Both the position numbers and the translations under genes were made by a program. Below are positions 1 to 11,509 of a stretch of 64,000 nucleotides of DNA, one piece after another. The notes under the pieces are model-generated. The model did not search any database. It was not told the origin of the DNA and worked only from the letters and a program-made list of their open reading frames with translations. Numbering within the stretch: the first letter of the stretch is position 1; every line of letters starts with the position of its first letter. Source of the stretch: Rhodocyclaceae bacterium (GTDB taxonomy: Bacteria > Pseudomonadota > Gammaproteobacteria > Burkholderiales > Rhodocyclaceae); contig JAVBXY010000003.1 of the NCBI GenBank assembly GCA_030824275.1, positions 124,001-188,000 of the forward strand. Direction: 5' to 3'.

Positions 1-977
1 CGCAGGCTTTCCTGCATCAGCCGGGCGAAGTGGCGCAGTACCGCATCACCGGTGGCATGACCATGGGTATCGTTGACGCTCTTGAAATGGTCGAGGTCAA
101 GCATCAGTACGGTGATCGGCAGGTCGAGGCTGCGCTGCGCGCGAGCCAGCTGATCCTCCATGCGGTCAATGAAATGCCGGCGATTGGACAGTCCGGTAAG
201 AAAGTCGGTGGTGGCCAGTTCGATCAACTGGGCTTCATTGGTCTCAAGGTCGGCCAGCATTCGGTTGAAGCCTTCGCTCAAATGCCCGACCTCGTCGTGA
301 CGGCTCGTATCGACGCGAAAGCCGCGTTCATCCGCCCGTACTCGCTCGAAGGCCTTGGCCAGCCGGTTCAGGCCTTCGGTCAGCCAGTTCGCCATCAGCA
401 GAGCGAACAGATAGCCGAGGGCTGTGGCAAAAACGATGTACAGGACGCCTTGCAACTGGACTGAGCGAAGATTGCTGTTGATCGGCGTCTGGTCCACACC
501 CACGCGTGCCCAGGCGATCAGCTTGGCGCCAGCAACGACGGGCGCCGCGATATCCACCAAGGCATCGTTGTTGACCAGCACGACCAACTGCGGGGGCCGA
601 CCGATCAGGGTGCGACTGGTGTTGTCCTGGGCATGCTGTCCGATGTGGCGCTGGTCGCTATGGGTCAGCACCCGTCCATCCGGCGTCAGCAGCATGACAT
701 AGCGCACATGGGGATGTCGAGCGACGGATTTTGTCACCTCTTGCAGGCCTACCACATCATCGGCCATGACCCAGGAGACGCTGCTGACGGCGAGGGTTTC
801 CGCCAGGTGGCTGTTGTTTTCGAGGCTTTGGTGGCGCAGGAAGTTGCCCTGTCGCGCCACCAGGTCGATCACGAGAAAACTCATCAGCAAACCGTGTAGC
901 AGCGTGATGCCTAGGATCAGCCGCTGGCGTATTGTCAGTGAGTTCAGGTAGTGAGCGATGCGGGTTGGAATGCTCAT
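1..977 (-). CDS. membrane sensor diguanylate cyclase (GGDEF), 3' end cut by window
   Basis: This gene is not in the ORF track because its stop lies outside the window; I read it directly on the minus strand. It starts MSIPTRIAHYLNSL, with a membrane segment near residues 20-38, a periplasmic sensor stretch of about 120 residues, a second membrane segment (GVLYIVFATALGYLFALL), a HAMP-like region, then the beginning of a GGDEF domain (TDFLTGLSNRRHF and LDLDHFKSVNDTHGH). The GGDEF signature itself is beyond the edge, so catalytic competence cannot be judged. The family makes cyclic di-GMP from two GTP. The start codon overlaps the stop of the PhnD-like gene (ATGA), so the two are translationally coupled. 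Confidence 0.85.
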   Translation of the reverse strand, partial: MSIPTRIAHYLNSLTIRQRLILGITLLHGLLMSFLVIDLVARQGNFLRHQSLENNSHLAETLAVSSVSWVMADDVVGLQEVTKSVARHPHVRYVMLLTPDGRVLTHSDQRHIGQHAQDNTSRTLIGRPPQLVVLVNNDALVDIAAPVVAGAKLIAWARVGVDQTPINSNLRSVQLQGVLYIVFATALGYLFALLMANWLTEGLNRLAKAFERVRADERGFRVDTSRHDEVGHLSEGFNRMLADLETNEAQLIELATTDFLTGLSNRRHFIDRMEDQLARAQRSLDLPITVLMLDLDHFKSVNDTHGHATGDAVLRHFARLMQESL

Positions 978-1933
978 TCCTCCAGCGGCCTGACCGTGCG
1001 GGAAAACTCGGTGATGAATTCACGCACGGGAAGATAGGTATCGTTGCTGGCAATTTCGAAGCGCGACAGGGGCAGACGCGTCAGCGCCTTTCGTCCTGCG
1101 GCATCAGTGTGCAGCGAAAATAGGATATCGCCGACCTTTTGCAGCAGATCCGGCGGGAAGTCGTCTCGTGCCATCAGCGAGTTGTTGATCAGGGATTCGG
1201 TTTGCCATTTCACCCGCAATTCGGCGGCACGGTCAGGATGGTCGCGCTGGAAGGCGAGCCACGGTGGTGGCCAGGTGGCGCCAGCTACCGTGTTGCCCAG
1301 GTACACATTCATGATGGACGATTCCTGCGAGCCGACGTAACGGGCCTCATAGCTGCCCACGGGTACGCCGTGTTGATGCAAATAATGCTGGGGCATCATG
1401 GTGGCGGCGAGTGCCGTTTTGGCGGGAAAACTTACCGCCTTGCCCCGAAGGTCGGATGGCTTCTCGATGGGGCTGTCGTGGCGAACGATGACGATGCCGC
1501 GAAACGACTGATCATCCCCCATCTTGCCGAAAACCCGATAGCCGTGTCCCATGGCATTGACGGTCTGATAGGGATTCGGCAAGGCCAGGTCGAAATGCCG
1601 CGCGTAGAGCTTCCTGTCGAATTCCTCGTAGTTGCGAGAGGCTTCAAGCACGAAGCGAACTTCAGGAATGCGGGCGTTGAGCGTATCTACTATCGGCCCA
1701 TAGACTTCAAAGAGGCGGGACGGGTTGTGCAGTGGGTGGATGCCGAAGCGGTATTCCTTTTGCGTCGTTGCACCCGCCGGACGATCACTGAACTGTGGCT
1801 GGTAGCTTGCGGCGGGATCGTTTTTTCCGCAGCCGGTGAGATTCTGTAGCAGTACGATTACCAGCGCCACCAGCCACCGGGCCATGTGGCTGAAGGCATG
1901 TCTTGCAGCCAGCGAATGGGACCAAGAATCCAT
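974..1933 (-). CDS. PhnD-like periplasmic substrate-binding lipoprotein
   Basis: A 319-residue protein with an N-terminal hydrophobic segment ending in a lipobox-like LTGC near residue 34, so probably a lipoprotein. The body matches the phosphate/phosphonate-binding PhnD family: FGIHPLHNPSRLFEVYGPIVD at the start of the fold, then DLALPNPYQ and DLRGKAVSFPAKTA. PhnD proteins usually feed an ABC transporter, but no permease or ATPase gene is adjacent. Instead the gene is fused by an ATGA overlap to a membrane diguanylate cyclase. I infer a ligand-receptor role for the cyclase and not an uptake role. The ligand is unknown. The start may instead be the internal Met17 (MARWLVALV), which gives a more usual signal sequence. 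Confidence 0.8.
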   Translation of the reverse strand: MDSWSHSLAARHAFSHMARWLVALVIVLLQNLTGCGKNDPAASYQPQFSDRPAGATTQKEYRFGIHPLHNPSRLFEVYGPIVDTLNARIPEVRFVLEASRNYEEFDRKLYARHFDLALPNPYQTVNAMGHGYRVFGKMGDDQSFRGIVIVRHDSPIEKPSDLRGKAVSFPAKTALAATMMPQHYLHQHGVPVGSYEARYVGSQESSIMNVYLGNTVAGATWPPPWLAFQRDHPDRAAELRVKWQTESLINNSLMARDDFPPDLLQKVGDILFSLHTDAAGRKALTRLPLSRFEIASNDTYLPVREFITEFSRTVRPLEE

Positions 1934-2018
1934 TTGAAGTGGATCATAGTCCTATTAACCATGCATGCCTATCCGGTTTCCCTCACCTTTGATGGCCAGA
2001 TGCCACTGATGTCGAGAC

Positions 2019-3650
2019 TCAAACGCCGAAGCGCGATGTCGACTTGCGCAGCGCTTCCGACAGTGCCAACAATTCGGTTGCGGTGCCGGCGGTACGACGG
2101 GCGTCCTCGAAATTCCGATCAGTGATGCTGGCGATTTCTTCCACGCTGCGGGCAATTGATTGGCCGGCAGCACTTTGTTCGCGGATTGCTCCAGCGATCT
2201 GGTTCAGCGTCGTCGTCACTTGCTGCGCACCGTTGCGGATGCTGGCGATGGCAGTACCCGCCTTACCGGACATCTCGACCCCGCGCGAGGCTTGTTCCAC
2301 ACCCTGGTCCATGCTCGAAACGGCAATATGGGTACCGTCCTGAATGCGGGCAACGGTATTGGCGATTTCGGTGGTGGACAGGCTCGTACGCTCCGCCAGT
2401 TTGCGTACCTCGTCGGCGACGACGGCAAAGCCCCGGCCCTGCTCGCCGGCACGGGCAGCCTCAATGGCGGCATTGAGTGCCAGCAGATTGGTCTGGTCGG
2501 CGATTTCGCGGATTGTGTTGACGATGGAACTGATTTCCTTCGAGTGTTGCTCCAGTTCCCGTATCCGCTCCGAGGAAGCGTTGACCGAGGCGGCGAGTCC
2601 GTTGATGTCGGCGGTGGTTTCATCGATCACGCGACAGCCTTCGGTGGCTAGGGTGCCAGCCTCGACGGAAAAATCGTGGGCCTCCATGGCGTTATGGGCA
2701 ATGGCGTCGATGCCCACCGACATCTGCTCGACGGCGGCTGCAATACCTTGCGTGGAACTGCTCTGGGCGGCAAAGCGTTCGGTGAATTGATCGGCCGCTG
2801 TCTGCATTTCCTGCGCCTGCTGGGCGACGCGGCCGGCATCAGCGGAGACTTCCGCGATCATGCCGCGCAGGTTCTGCTGCATGCCGGCCACGGCGGCCAG
2901 CAGGCTGGTCGTGTCACCGGGCGCGACCTCGATCCGGCCGGTCATGTCACCGGCGGCGATCTGGCGGGTGATGGCCACCGCGTGCGCCGGTTCGCCCCCG
3001 AGGGAACCTACCACTGCCCGGCGCAACATCAACAGCGAGGTGCCGATCAGCAGCAGGATCACCACGCCGCCGCTGGCCAGTTGCAGGGCTGCTTTCTTGA
3101 AGTATGCATTGACGTCATCGAGGTAGATGCCGGTACCGATGATCCAGCCCCAAGGGGCATAGGCCTTGACGTAGGAAATCTTTGCCACCGGGGTGTCCGA
3201 CCCAGGCTTCGGCCAGTAGTAGTCGACGAGGCCGGCACCATCACGCTTGACGACGGCGACGAACTCCTGGAACAGCAGCTTGCCCTTCGGGTCCTTGAGC
3301 TGCGACATGTCCTTGTTTTCGAGTTCCGGCTTGGCCGCGTGCATCACGATGGCCGGTGACATGTCGTTGATCCAGAAATATTCCACCTTGTCGTAGCGCA
3401 TGGCGCGCACGGCGGCCAGCGCGGCTTTCTTGGCGTCCGCCTCCGACATGCGGCCTTCCTTTGCCGCCTTGTCGAAATCTGCAACGACACCGTGTGCGAC
3501 TTCGACGAGGTTGCGAACCTTTTCCTGACGGTCGGTTAGCAGCAGCTGGTGTTCAGAATATAGCGCCCCGGCAAACAGAGCGAACAGGGCAACGAGCGTG
3601 ATGGCAATCGTGATGGCGATGCGATTGCTCAGGGTCAGTGGGCGTCCCAT
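2019..3650 (-). CDS. methyl-accepting chemotaxis protein with Cache sensor
   Basis: A 543-residue chemoreceptor. There is a membrane segment at about residues 10-30, then a Cache-type periplasmic domain containing [28 protein letters not shown] and [14 protein letters not shown], a second membrane segment near 190-210 and a HAMP region. The cytoplasmic signalling part carries the highly conserved hairpin tip [20 protein letters not shown] near residue 390. It should signal through CheA/CheW to the flagellar motor; no che genes are in this window. A good ribosome binding site (AAGGAG) lies 7 bases before the start. The Cache domain closely resembles that of the histidine kinase at 11510-14119, so both may sense similar small organic acids. 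Confidence 0.93.
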   Translation of the reverse strand: MGRPLTLSNRIAITIAITLVALFALFAGALYSEHQLLLTDRQEKVRNLVEVAHGVVADFDKAAKEGRMSEADAKKAALAAVRAMRYDKVEYFWINDMSPAIVMHAAKPELENKDMSQLKDPKGKLLFQEFVAVVKRDGAGLVDYYWPKPGSDTPVAKISYVKAYAPWGWIIGTGIYLDDVNAYFKKAALQLASGGVVILLLIGTSLLMLRRAVVGSLGGEPAHAVAITRQIAAGDMTGRIEVAPGDTTSLLAAVAGMQQNLRGMIAEVSADAGRVAQQAQEMQTAADQFTERFAAQSSSTQGIAAAVEQMSVGIDAIAHNAMEAHDFSVEAGTLATEGCRVIDETTADINGLAASVNASSERIRELEQHSKEISSIVNTIREIADQTNLLALNAAIEAARAGEQGRGFAVVADEVRKLAERTSLSTTEIANTVARIQDGTHIAVSSMDQGVEQASRGVEMSGKAGTAIASIRNGAQQVTTTLNQIAGAIREQSAAGQSIARSVEEIASITDRNFEDARRTAGTATELLALSEALRKSTSRFGV

Positions 3651-3823
3651 TTGCGGTCTCCTTCCCGGCCTGGAGCGGCCGCATGTGCTGACTGGTTATT
3701 GTTATGCCGAACGGTATATCCACGACACAGGCCATGATATGGCTGCGGACAAGGAAAGTTCAAGCCGTGAATTTTGCTTTTCTCGATATTTTGATGATTC
3801 ATCCTGTGGATTCGCCAAATGAA

Positions 3824-3854
3824 AACGGCCGGCACACTACCGTGGCCGGCCGTT
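3824..3854 (-). terminator. rho-independent terminator of the phasin gene
   Basis: A perfect 10-base-pair stem (AACGGCCGGC with GCCGGCCGTT) around an 11-base loop, followed on the minus strand by TTTTCATTT. It lies 17 bases past the phasin stop codon. Confidence 0.8.
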
Positions 3855-3870
3855 CTGATGGGGGCGAAGA

Positions 3871-4389
3871 TTACTTGCGCTTGGTGCCGCCAGCCTTCTT
3901 GGCCATGTCGCCAACGCTGTTCATCGCTGCCGTCGAGGCCTTGGTGATCTGCTCGAAAGCTGCATTGGCGGTGGCGATAGCCTGTTGGAATGAGGCCATG
4001 GCATTCGGGTTCTGCCCCGGCAGGCCCTTGAGAAATGCCTGCATTGCCTCGGTCATGTCCTGACTGCCGCTGGCTAATTGCTCGGTCAGCAGGTGGGAAA
4101 ACTCGGCTCGTGCCTCGTTGCCGATTTCGGCAATCTGCTGGGCGGCGGCAACCATGCGCTGCGCAGTATCCTGTGCGTATTGAGCACGGAGTTGCATGAT
4201 CTGCTGCGGGTCCTTGGCACCGGTCTGGGCCTTGGCGTTCTCGACGCCGCTGGCGAACATCTCCTTCGCCAGTTCCGTTTGCAGGGCCATGATGCGCTGC
4301 GAATTCTCGATGGAAAGCTGAGCCAGACGCATGGCGGCTTCCATGTTCTTGCGGTGCAGTTCGCTGAATTGTTCCGACTTGCCTGCCAT
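3871..4389 (-). CDS. phaP: phasin family protein (polyhydroxyalkanoate granule-associated)
   Basis: A 172-residue, all-helical, Ala/Gln-rich protein without signal peptide. It matches the Phasin_2 family: the start KSEQFSELHRKNMEAAMRLAQ, a central AQDTAQRMVAAAQQIAEIG helix, and a Lys-rich C terminus (KKAGGTKRK). Phasins coat polyhydroxyalkanoate granules and control their size and number. A strong ribosome binding site (AGGAGA) precedes the ATG and a clear terminator follows, so this is a single-gene transcript. No PHA synthase is in the window. The family call is firm; the granule role is inferred from the family. Confidence 0.88.
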   Translation of the reverse strand: MAGKSEQFSELHRKNMEAAMRLAQLSIENSQRIMALQTELAKEMFASGVENAKAQTGAKDPQQIMQLRAQYAQDTAQRMVAAAQQIAEIGNEARAEFSHLLTEQLASGSQDMTEAMQAFLKGLPGQNPNAMASFQQAIATANAAFEQITKASTAAMNSVGDMAKKAGGTKRK

Positions 4390-4533
4390 GTGTATCTCCT
4401 GTGTTGAGGTGAGTTCGTACTTTCACAATAGCACCAATGCCTTACAAAACACTGACCTGAATCAAGCGACATGGATGTTGATGGAATTAACCTAGTACCA
4501 TAGTCTGGAATTCCATCCGCCTAAGGAGACTTC

Positions 4534-4896
4534 ATGACCACGCTGATGACGATGTTGGTGCTGCTGGTGGCACTGGAACACCTGTATTTCCTGTATCTCG
4601 AAATGTTCCTGTGGACCAAGCCGAAGGGGCTGAAAACCTTTGGCAACACGCCGGAAAAGGCGGAGGCGACCCGCGTACTGGCCGCCAATCAGGGCTTGTA
4701 CAACGGCTTCCTGGCAGCAGGCTTGGTCTTTGGCCTGCTATATCCCGATGCCGGGGCGGCAGCGCACATCCGCATGTTCTTCCTCGTTTGCGTCATCGTT
4801 GCCGGCATTTACGGTGGTCTGACGGCCAAGCGCACTATCCTCTACATTCAGGGCGGTCCGGCTCTGCTGGCCTTGGCGGTGCATTTAATGCGCTGA
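4534..4896 (+). CDS. DUF1304 small membrane protein
   Basis: A 120-residue protein with four hydrophobic helices (residues about 3-25, 50-70, 78-95 and 100-118). The features [43 protein letters not shown] and [14 protein letters not shown] are typical of the DUF1304 family. A good ribosome binding site (AAGGAGACTTC) precedes the ATG. The function is unknown. It is followed by clpB on the same strand, but clpB has its own promoter. Confidence 0.85.
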   Translation: MTTLMTMLVLLVALEHLYFLYLEMFLWTKPKGLKTFGNTPEKAEATRVLAANQGLYNGFLAAGLVFGLLYPDAGAAAHIRMFFLVCVIVAGIYGGLTAKRTILYIQGGPALLALAVHLMR

Positions 4897-4913
4897 ATCC
4901 GGCAGGCTTCCGA

Positions 4914-4942
4914 CTTGAAAATCCGGGGGGCTTGCCCAACCT
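4914..4942 (+). promoter_or_regulatory. heat-shock (sigma-32-like) promoter of clpB
   Basis: CTTGAAA at 4914-4920, a 14-base spacer, and CCCAACCT at 4935-4942. The E. coli sigma-32 consensus is CTTGAAA, 13-17 bases, CCCCATnT. The element ends 34 bases before the clpB start, which fits ClpB being a classic heat-shock protein. Confidence 0.75.
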
Positions 4943-4976
4943 AGGGGGAAACACTTTTTCGGGAAGGGTCACCTCC

Positions 4977-7574
<2,598 letters not shown>

Positions 7575-7600
7575 GTTTCGCTGTTTGTTTTAGTAGATCA

Positions 7601-7638
7601 GGGCTGTCGTGCTTCATGGGCACGACAGCCCTTGTTTC
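7601..7638 (+). terminator. rho-independent terminator of clpB
   Basis: A perfect 11-base-pair stem (GGGCTGTCGTG with CACGACAGCCC), a 9-base loop, then TTGTTTCGTT. It starts 27 bases after the clpB stop and lies between the convergent clpB and the charged-protein gene. Confidence 0.85.
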
Positions 7639-7651
7639 GTTCCTGTTGCGC

Positions 7652-8098
7652 TCAGCCGCGATGGGGATTGCCGACACCCTTGTGCCAGCCGACATGGCGA
7701 CCGTTGTCATTGTGGCGCTGGTTGCTCTGATGGCTTTGACGATCATCGCGGCGATCATGGCGATTGTCGCGGGCGTCGTGGCGACGGTCCTTCTTGTCGT
7801 GCTTCAACTCGGCGCGGTCATGGCGGAGTTCCTTCTTGTCCTGGCGCATCTCGGCGCGTTCCCGGTGCATGCCGGCCTTGTCGCCTTCCTGCTTTTCGCG
7901 CAGGTAATCGCGTTGATCGTTGCGCAGTTCGCGCTGGTCGTTGCGGATTTCGCGGCGATCCTGGCGGACCTCGTGGCTGTCTTGGCGCATCTCGCGCCGG
8001 TCGTTGTCGGCGGCGCGGGCCGGGCTGATGGCGGTGAGGGTGAGCAGGCTGACGGCGATCATGCCGAGTTGCAGGGACTTGATGTGCTTGGCGTTCAT
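7652..8098 (-). CDS. secreted, highly charged Arg/Asp-repeat protein of unknown function
   Basis: A 148-residue protein with a clear signal peptide (LGMIAVSLLTLTAISPARA, cleavage after about residue 29). The mature part is almost entirely charged, with a repeating 7-residue pattern such as RQDRREI, RNDQREL and RNDQRDY, and ends in a His-rich tail (RHDARDNRHDRRDDRQ). It contains few hydrophobic residues and no Cys. A strong ribosome binding site (GAGGAG) precedes the ATG. Such low-complexity periplasmic proteins recur in proteobacteria, and I know of no assigned function. Acid or metal buffering, or an extended helix, is possible but unsupported. Confidence 0.7.
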   Translation of the reverse strand: MNAKHIKSLQLGMIAVSLLTLTAISPARAADNDRREMRQDSHEVRQDRREIRNDQRELRNDQRDYLREKQEGDKAGMHRERAEMRQDKKELRHDRAELKHDKKDRRHDARDNRHDRRDDRQSHQSNQRHNDNGRHVGWHKGVGNPHRG

Positions 8099-8230
8099 GG
8101 AGTTCTCCTCGGGTTGGCGGACCGCGCTCTGGCGCCGTCCATGGAGCGCAAGATAGCGACGAGTTTTCGGGCGATCTGTGAGCGAGTGTCAGCAAATGTA
8201 TCCGTCCGCCATTTCGGTTAGCATCGGGCG

Positions 8231-9502
8231 ATGAATCCGAATACCTCCGTGCGTGCCGACGCCGCAGTGATTGGCCTGGTGGGCGTCTGCCATGCCACCT
8301 CGCATCTGTTTCACCTTTTGTTACCACCGCTGTTTCCGCTGCTGATGCCGGAGTTCGGGCTCGGTTTTACCGAGGCCGGATTCCTGCTCACAGTGTTCTT
8401 CGCCATCTCAGGCGTGGGGCAGGCTTTTGCCGGCATCGTGGTGGATCGCTACGGCGCCCGGCGCGTGTTGATGGCCGGTATCGGCCTGCTGTCGTTGTCG
8501 GCCTTCCTGCTGGCGACGGCGAACAGCTATCCGCTGCTGCTGGCAGTGGTGGCGCTGGCCGGGCTGGGAAATTCGGTTTTCCATCCGGCGGATTTTTCCC
8601 TGCTCAACCATAAAGTCTCGCCGGCTCGCTTGGGCCACGCCTTTTCCGTGCATGGACTGTCAGGAAATCTGGGCTGGGCCATTGGCGCCATCATCGCCGG
8701 GACTGTGATGGTCTGGGCCGGCTGGCGGGGCGCGGGCATTGCCGGCGGTATGGTGGCGGCACTGGTCGTGGTGGCCCTGCATTTCGCCCGGCATCTGCTC
8801 GACGATCCGGCGCCAAAAGTCGGCGCTGGTGATACAGCGAATGTCGCGACAAACATCGCGGCAAACGTCGGGCCAGAGACTGGCTCGACCTTCGGTTTTC
8901 TCGGTGTGCCGGCGGTGTGGCTGGCCTTTCTGTTTTTCCTGTTGGTGACGGCGGCCTTCGGTGGCTTGCAGAGTTTCTCGGCGCCGGTGCTGGGGGGCAT
9001 CTACGGCCTCACACCCGGCCTGGCGGTGGCGGCATTGACCGGCTATCTCGTGGGCAGTGCCGGCGGCATGATCGCTGGCGGCTTCGTCGCCAGCCACGTC
9101 AGCGCCCATGATCGGGCGGTCGGCATCGCCTTGTCGGTCGCCGCACTTTTCGCCGGCGTGCTGGCCAGCGGTCTGCCACCGGCCTGGGCGGTGATTCCCT
9201 TGATGGCCGGCGTCGGCATTGGCGTCGGCATGGCGGGTCCTTCGCGCGATTTGCTGGTACGCCGCGCGGCGACCGAGTCGGTGCCGGGCGGACGTACTTC
9301 GCCGGCATTCGGTCGCGTATATGGTTTCGTCTATTCGGGCCTGGACGTGGGCATGGCGGCGGGGCCTGTGGCTTTTGGCGCGCTGCTCGATGCCGGCGGC
9401 CGCGATGGCGTGCTGCCGGGCGTGGCCTTGTTGCAGGTGCTGGCGGTATTTACCGTGCTGGCCATGGGCCGGCGTGTGTCGCCTTCGATCAGCCCGGCAT
9501 GA
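8231..9502 (+). CDS. MFS transporter, Fsr-like
   Basis: A 423-residue protein with about 12 hydrophobic segments. The motif after TM2 (GIVVDRYGARRVLMAG) is the major facilitator signature, and NSVFHPADFSLLN resembles the fosmidomycin-resistance-like (Fsr) branch, but the substrate is unknown. A dispersed-repeat copy encodes KVGAGDTA at residues 195-203, within the cytoplasmic loop between TM6 and TM7. That loop then continues with a low-complexity NVATNIAANVG stretch, so the insertion seems to have lengthened a tolerant loop. The 3' end overlaps the convergent diguanylate cyclase gene by 14 bases. Confidence 0.87.
   Translation: MNPNTSVRADAAVIGLVGVCHATSHLFHLLLPPLFPLLMPEFGLGFTEAGFLLTVFFAISGVGQAFAGIVVDRYGARRVLMAGIGLLSLSAFLLATANSYPLLLAVVALAGLGNSVFHPADFSLLNHKVSPARLGHAFSVHGLSGNLGWAIGAIIAGTVMVWAGWRGAGIAGGMVAALVVVALHFARHLLDDPAPKVGAGDTANVATNIAANVGPETGSTFGFLGVPAVWLAFLFFLLVTAAFGGLQSFSAPVLGGIYGLTPGLAVAALTGYLVGSAGGMIAGGFVASHVSAHDRAVGIALSVAALFAGVLASGLPPAWAVIPLMAGVGIGVGMAGPSRDLLVRRAATESVPGGRTSPAFGRVYGFVYSGLDVGMAAGPVAFGALLDAGGRDGVLPGVALLQVLAVFTVLAMGRRVSPSISPA
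8815..8840 (+). repeat. dispersed 26-base repeat, copy 2 (in MFS gene)
   Basis: Two changes from consensus in the second half (GGTG for GGCG and ACAGCGA for ACGGCGA). Read as K-V-G-A-G-D-T-A in the central cytoplasmic loop. Confidence 0.88.
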
Positions 9503-11285
9503 CGACGCGGTTGCGACCGTCGTGCTTGGCCTGATACATGGCGGCATCGGCACGGCGTAGCAGGCTGTCGATGTCCTCGCCGTCGCGCGGGTAGATCGCG
9601 ATGCCGATGCTGAGGGTGATGGCGAGTTCGGTACCCCGGATGCGGTAAGGCGCGCCGACCACGGCCAGCAGTTTTTCGGCGAGGGCGCGGACTTCGGCTT
9701 CATCGACGATCTCTGTGGCGAGGACGACGAACTCGTCGCCACCATGGCGGGCGACGGTATCGGCGGCGCGAACGTTGGCCAGCAAGCGGGTGGCAACTTC
9801 CCTGAGCAGCAGATCGCCCATCTCGTGGCCGTGGATGTCGTTGACCGGCTTGAAGTTGTCGAGATCGACGAAAAGTAGCGCAAAGCGTCGGTCGTAGCGA
9901 CGGGCGGCGGCCAGGGTCTGGGTGATGCGGTCGTGCAGCAGCGCCCGGTTGGGCAGATCGGTCAGGTGGTCGTACTGCGCCATGTGACGAATCTTCGATT
10001 CGGCTTCCTTGCGGTCGCTGATGTCGGCGATGACGCCGATCAGGCCGATCATGTTGCCGGCCGCATCGCGCAGATGGCCGCCGGAGAGATGGCCCCAGAA
10101 GCTGCTGCCATCGCGGCGCTGATAGAGACGCTCCAGGTCGATGCGCTGGTCTTCCGGCGAGGCCAACAGCCGCAGGGTGCGTTGCCGGGCTTCGTTGCGT
10201 TCGTCGGGATGCACCAGGGAGACGTACTCCGTGCCACTCAATTCCGCCGCCGGCCAGCGGAACATTTCGGCCATGTGTTGATTGACGTGGTTCAGGTGGC
10301 CCTGTCGATCCACCAGGAAGATGGCGACGCTGGAGGCGTCGTAGATGGCGCGCAGCAGGCTTTCCCGATCCAACAGCTGCTGCCGGCTGTCGACGAGTTC
10401 GCGGCGAATGGTGCGATCACCGTCAATGAGCACGGCCAGGGTCATCGACGACAGGCCCAGCATGGCGTAGTAAAGCCAGAAATACAGGGCCTGGGCCTCA
10501 TCGGCGATCTGCCCGAAAAAGCCGGTGCCGCGAATGTCGCCGGCGTGGGCCAGCAGCAGGCTGCCGAGCAGGGCGATGCTGGTGGCGGTAACGCCGAAAC
10601 GCAATGCGCACCAGATCATCAGCGGGAAGACCAGGAAGCCGACGGGCAGTGGTTCTTCGTCACCACCGAGGCGAACGAAAAATACCAGGTAGTGGATGAC
10701 GGCGAAAACCACCGCATACAACAGGGCATGCAGCTGGGATGTCGGACTGGGCGATCCGCGATGACACAGCAAGCCGAGGATGCAGGGGGTGACGAAGGCA
10801 AGGCCGAGAGAACTACCCATCCACCATTCCGTCCACGCGTTGTGTTCGGCAAAACTGATGCTGGCGGCGTAAGCCGTGATGGCTGCGGCGATCACGGCGG
10901 CGGCGAGAATCAGCAGCAGATAGCCGCGCAGGCCGGCGGTACGCCAATCGCGGCAGCCGAGCAGATGGAGCAGGCCGGCGGCAATCAGGGGTTCGAGGAA
11001 TAGCGCGAGCGCCAGGGGCATTGCCGACTGGATCGACATGCCCGGTAACAGAAGGGCGCCGACGGCGCCACCGAGGGCGGCGGGCCAGTAAGACCAGCCA
11101 CCGACCAGGATCGCGGCAAGGGCGAGACCGGACGGTAGCCAGATAACGGGGGCAAGGGATGGACGGAGAAGACCGTAAGGCGTCAGGATCGCAAGCAGCA
11201 GGCCAGCCAGCGCGACCGAGGCGACGCGCGTCGCGTAGTGCCGGTATGGAGGCCACACAACATCCGTGGCGCGGATCGGCTCCAT
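9489..11285 (-). CDS. MASE1-PAS-GGDEF diguanylate cyclase
   Basis: A 598-residue membrane cyclase. Residues about 20-300 form a multi-pass MASE1 sensor (PVIWLPSGLALAAILVGG and WWMGSSLGLAFVTP). A PAS domain follows (about 305-425, with YDASSVAIFLVDRQGHLNHV) and then a GGDEF domain (about 435-598). The active-site GGDEF is intact, and RAAD five residues before it fits the RxxD inhibitory site, so both synthesis of cyclic di-GMP and product inhibition are expected. No EAL domain is present. GAGGAG lies just before the ATG. MASE1 ligands are generally unknown. Confidence 0.93.
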   Translation of the reverse strand: MEPIRATDVVWPPYRHYATRVASVALAGLLLAILTPYGLLRPSLAPVIWLPSGLALAAILVGGWSYWPAALGGAVGALLLPGMSIQSAMPLALALFLEPLIAAGLLHLLGCRDWRTAGLRGYLLLILAAAVIAAAITAYAASISFAEHNAWTEWWMGSSLGLAFVTPCILGLLCHRGSPSPTSQLHALLYAVVFAVIHYLVFFVRLGGDEEPLPVGFLVFPLMIWCALRFGVTATSIALLGSLLLAHAGDIRGTGFFGQIADEAQALYFWLYYAMLGLSSMTLAVLIDGDRTIRRELVDSRQQLLDRESLLRAIYDASSVAIFLVDRQGHLNHVNQHMAEMFRWPAAELSGTEYVSLVHPDERNEARQRTLRLLASPEDQRIDLERLYQRRDGSSFWGHLSGGHLRDAAGNMIGLIGVIADISDRKEAESKIRHMAQYDHLTDLPNRALLHDRITQTLAAARRYDRRFALLFVDLDNFKPVNDIHGHEMGDLLLREVATRLLANVRAADTVARHGGDEFVVLATEIVDEAEVRALAEKLLAVVGAPYRIRGTELAITLSIGIAIYPRDGEDIDSLLRRADAAMYQAKHDGRNRVVMPG

Positions 11286-11420
11286 TGCTCCTCTGCTGGG
11301 ATGGTTATTGTTCTGCCCTCAATCTAGCACAGCCAGGGCAACAGCGATGAAGTGCCCGCATTTCCTGCCCGGTCCGGGGTAAAGCATGATTTATAGAATG
11401 GGTATTATATTTAATTGATA

Positions 11421-11436
11421 TATGCCTTTTGGCATA
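11421..11436. promoter_or_regulatory. inverted repeat in the promoter region of the histidine kinase
   Basis: TATGCC-TTTT-GGCATA in an AT-rich 224-base gap between divergent signalling genes. It could be an operator for either gene. A TTGATA just upstream could act as a -35 element, but no well-spaced -10 was found. Confidence 0.4.
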
Positions 11437-11509
11437 CAATTTCATTGCCTGCTGTTGTCGGGGAGGGCGGGGAGTTCATGTTGTCCTTTGTATGTCCTGG
11501 AGGTCGGGG

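Noticed and set aside
195-225. AAAGTCGGTGGTGGCCAGTTCGA in the first diguanylate cyclase
   Set aside because: It encodes the standard TTDFLTGL opening of a GGDEF domain and diverges after the first 9 bases.
4611-4976. N-terminal extension of clpB in the ORF track
   Set aside because: It overlaps the DUF1304 gene in another frame and contains the sigma-32-like promoter; homology starts at 4977.
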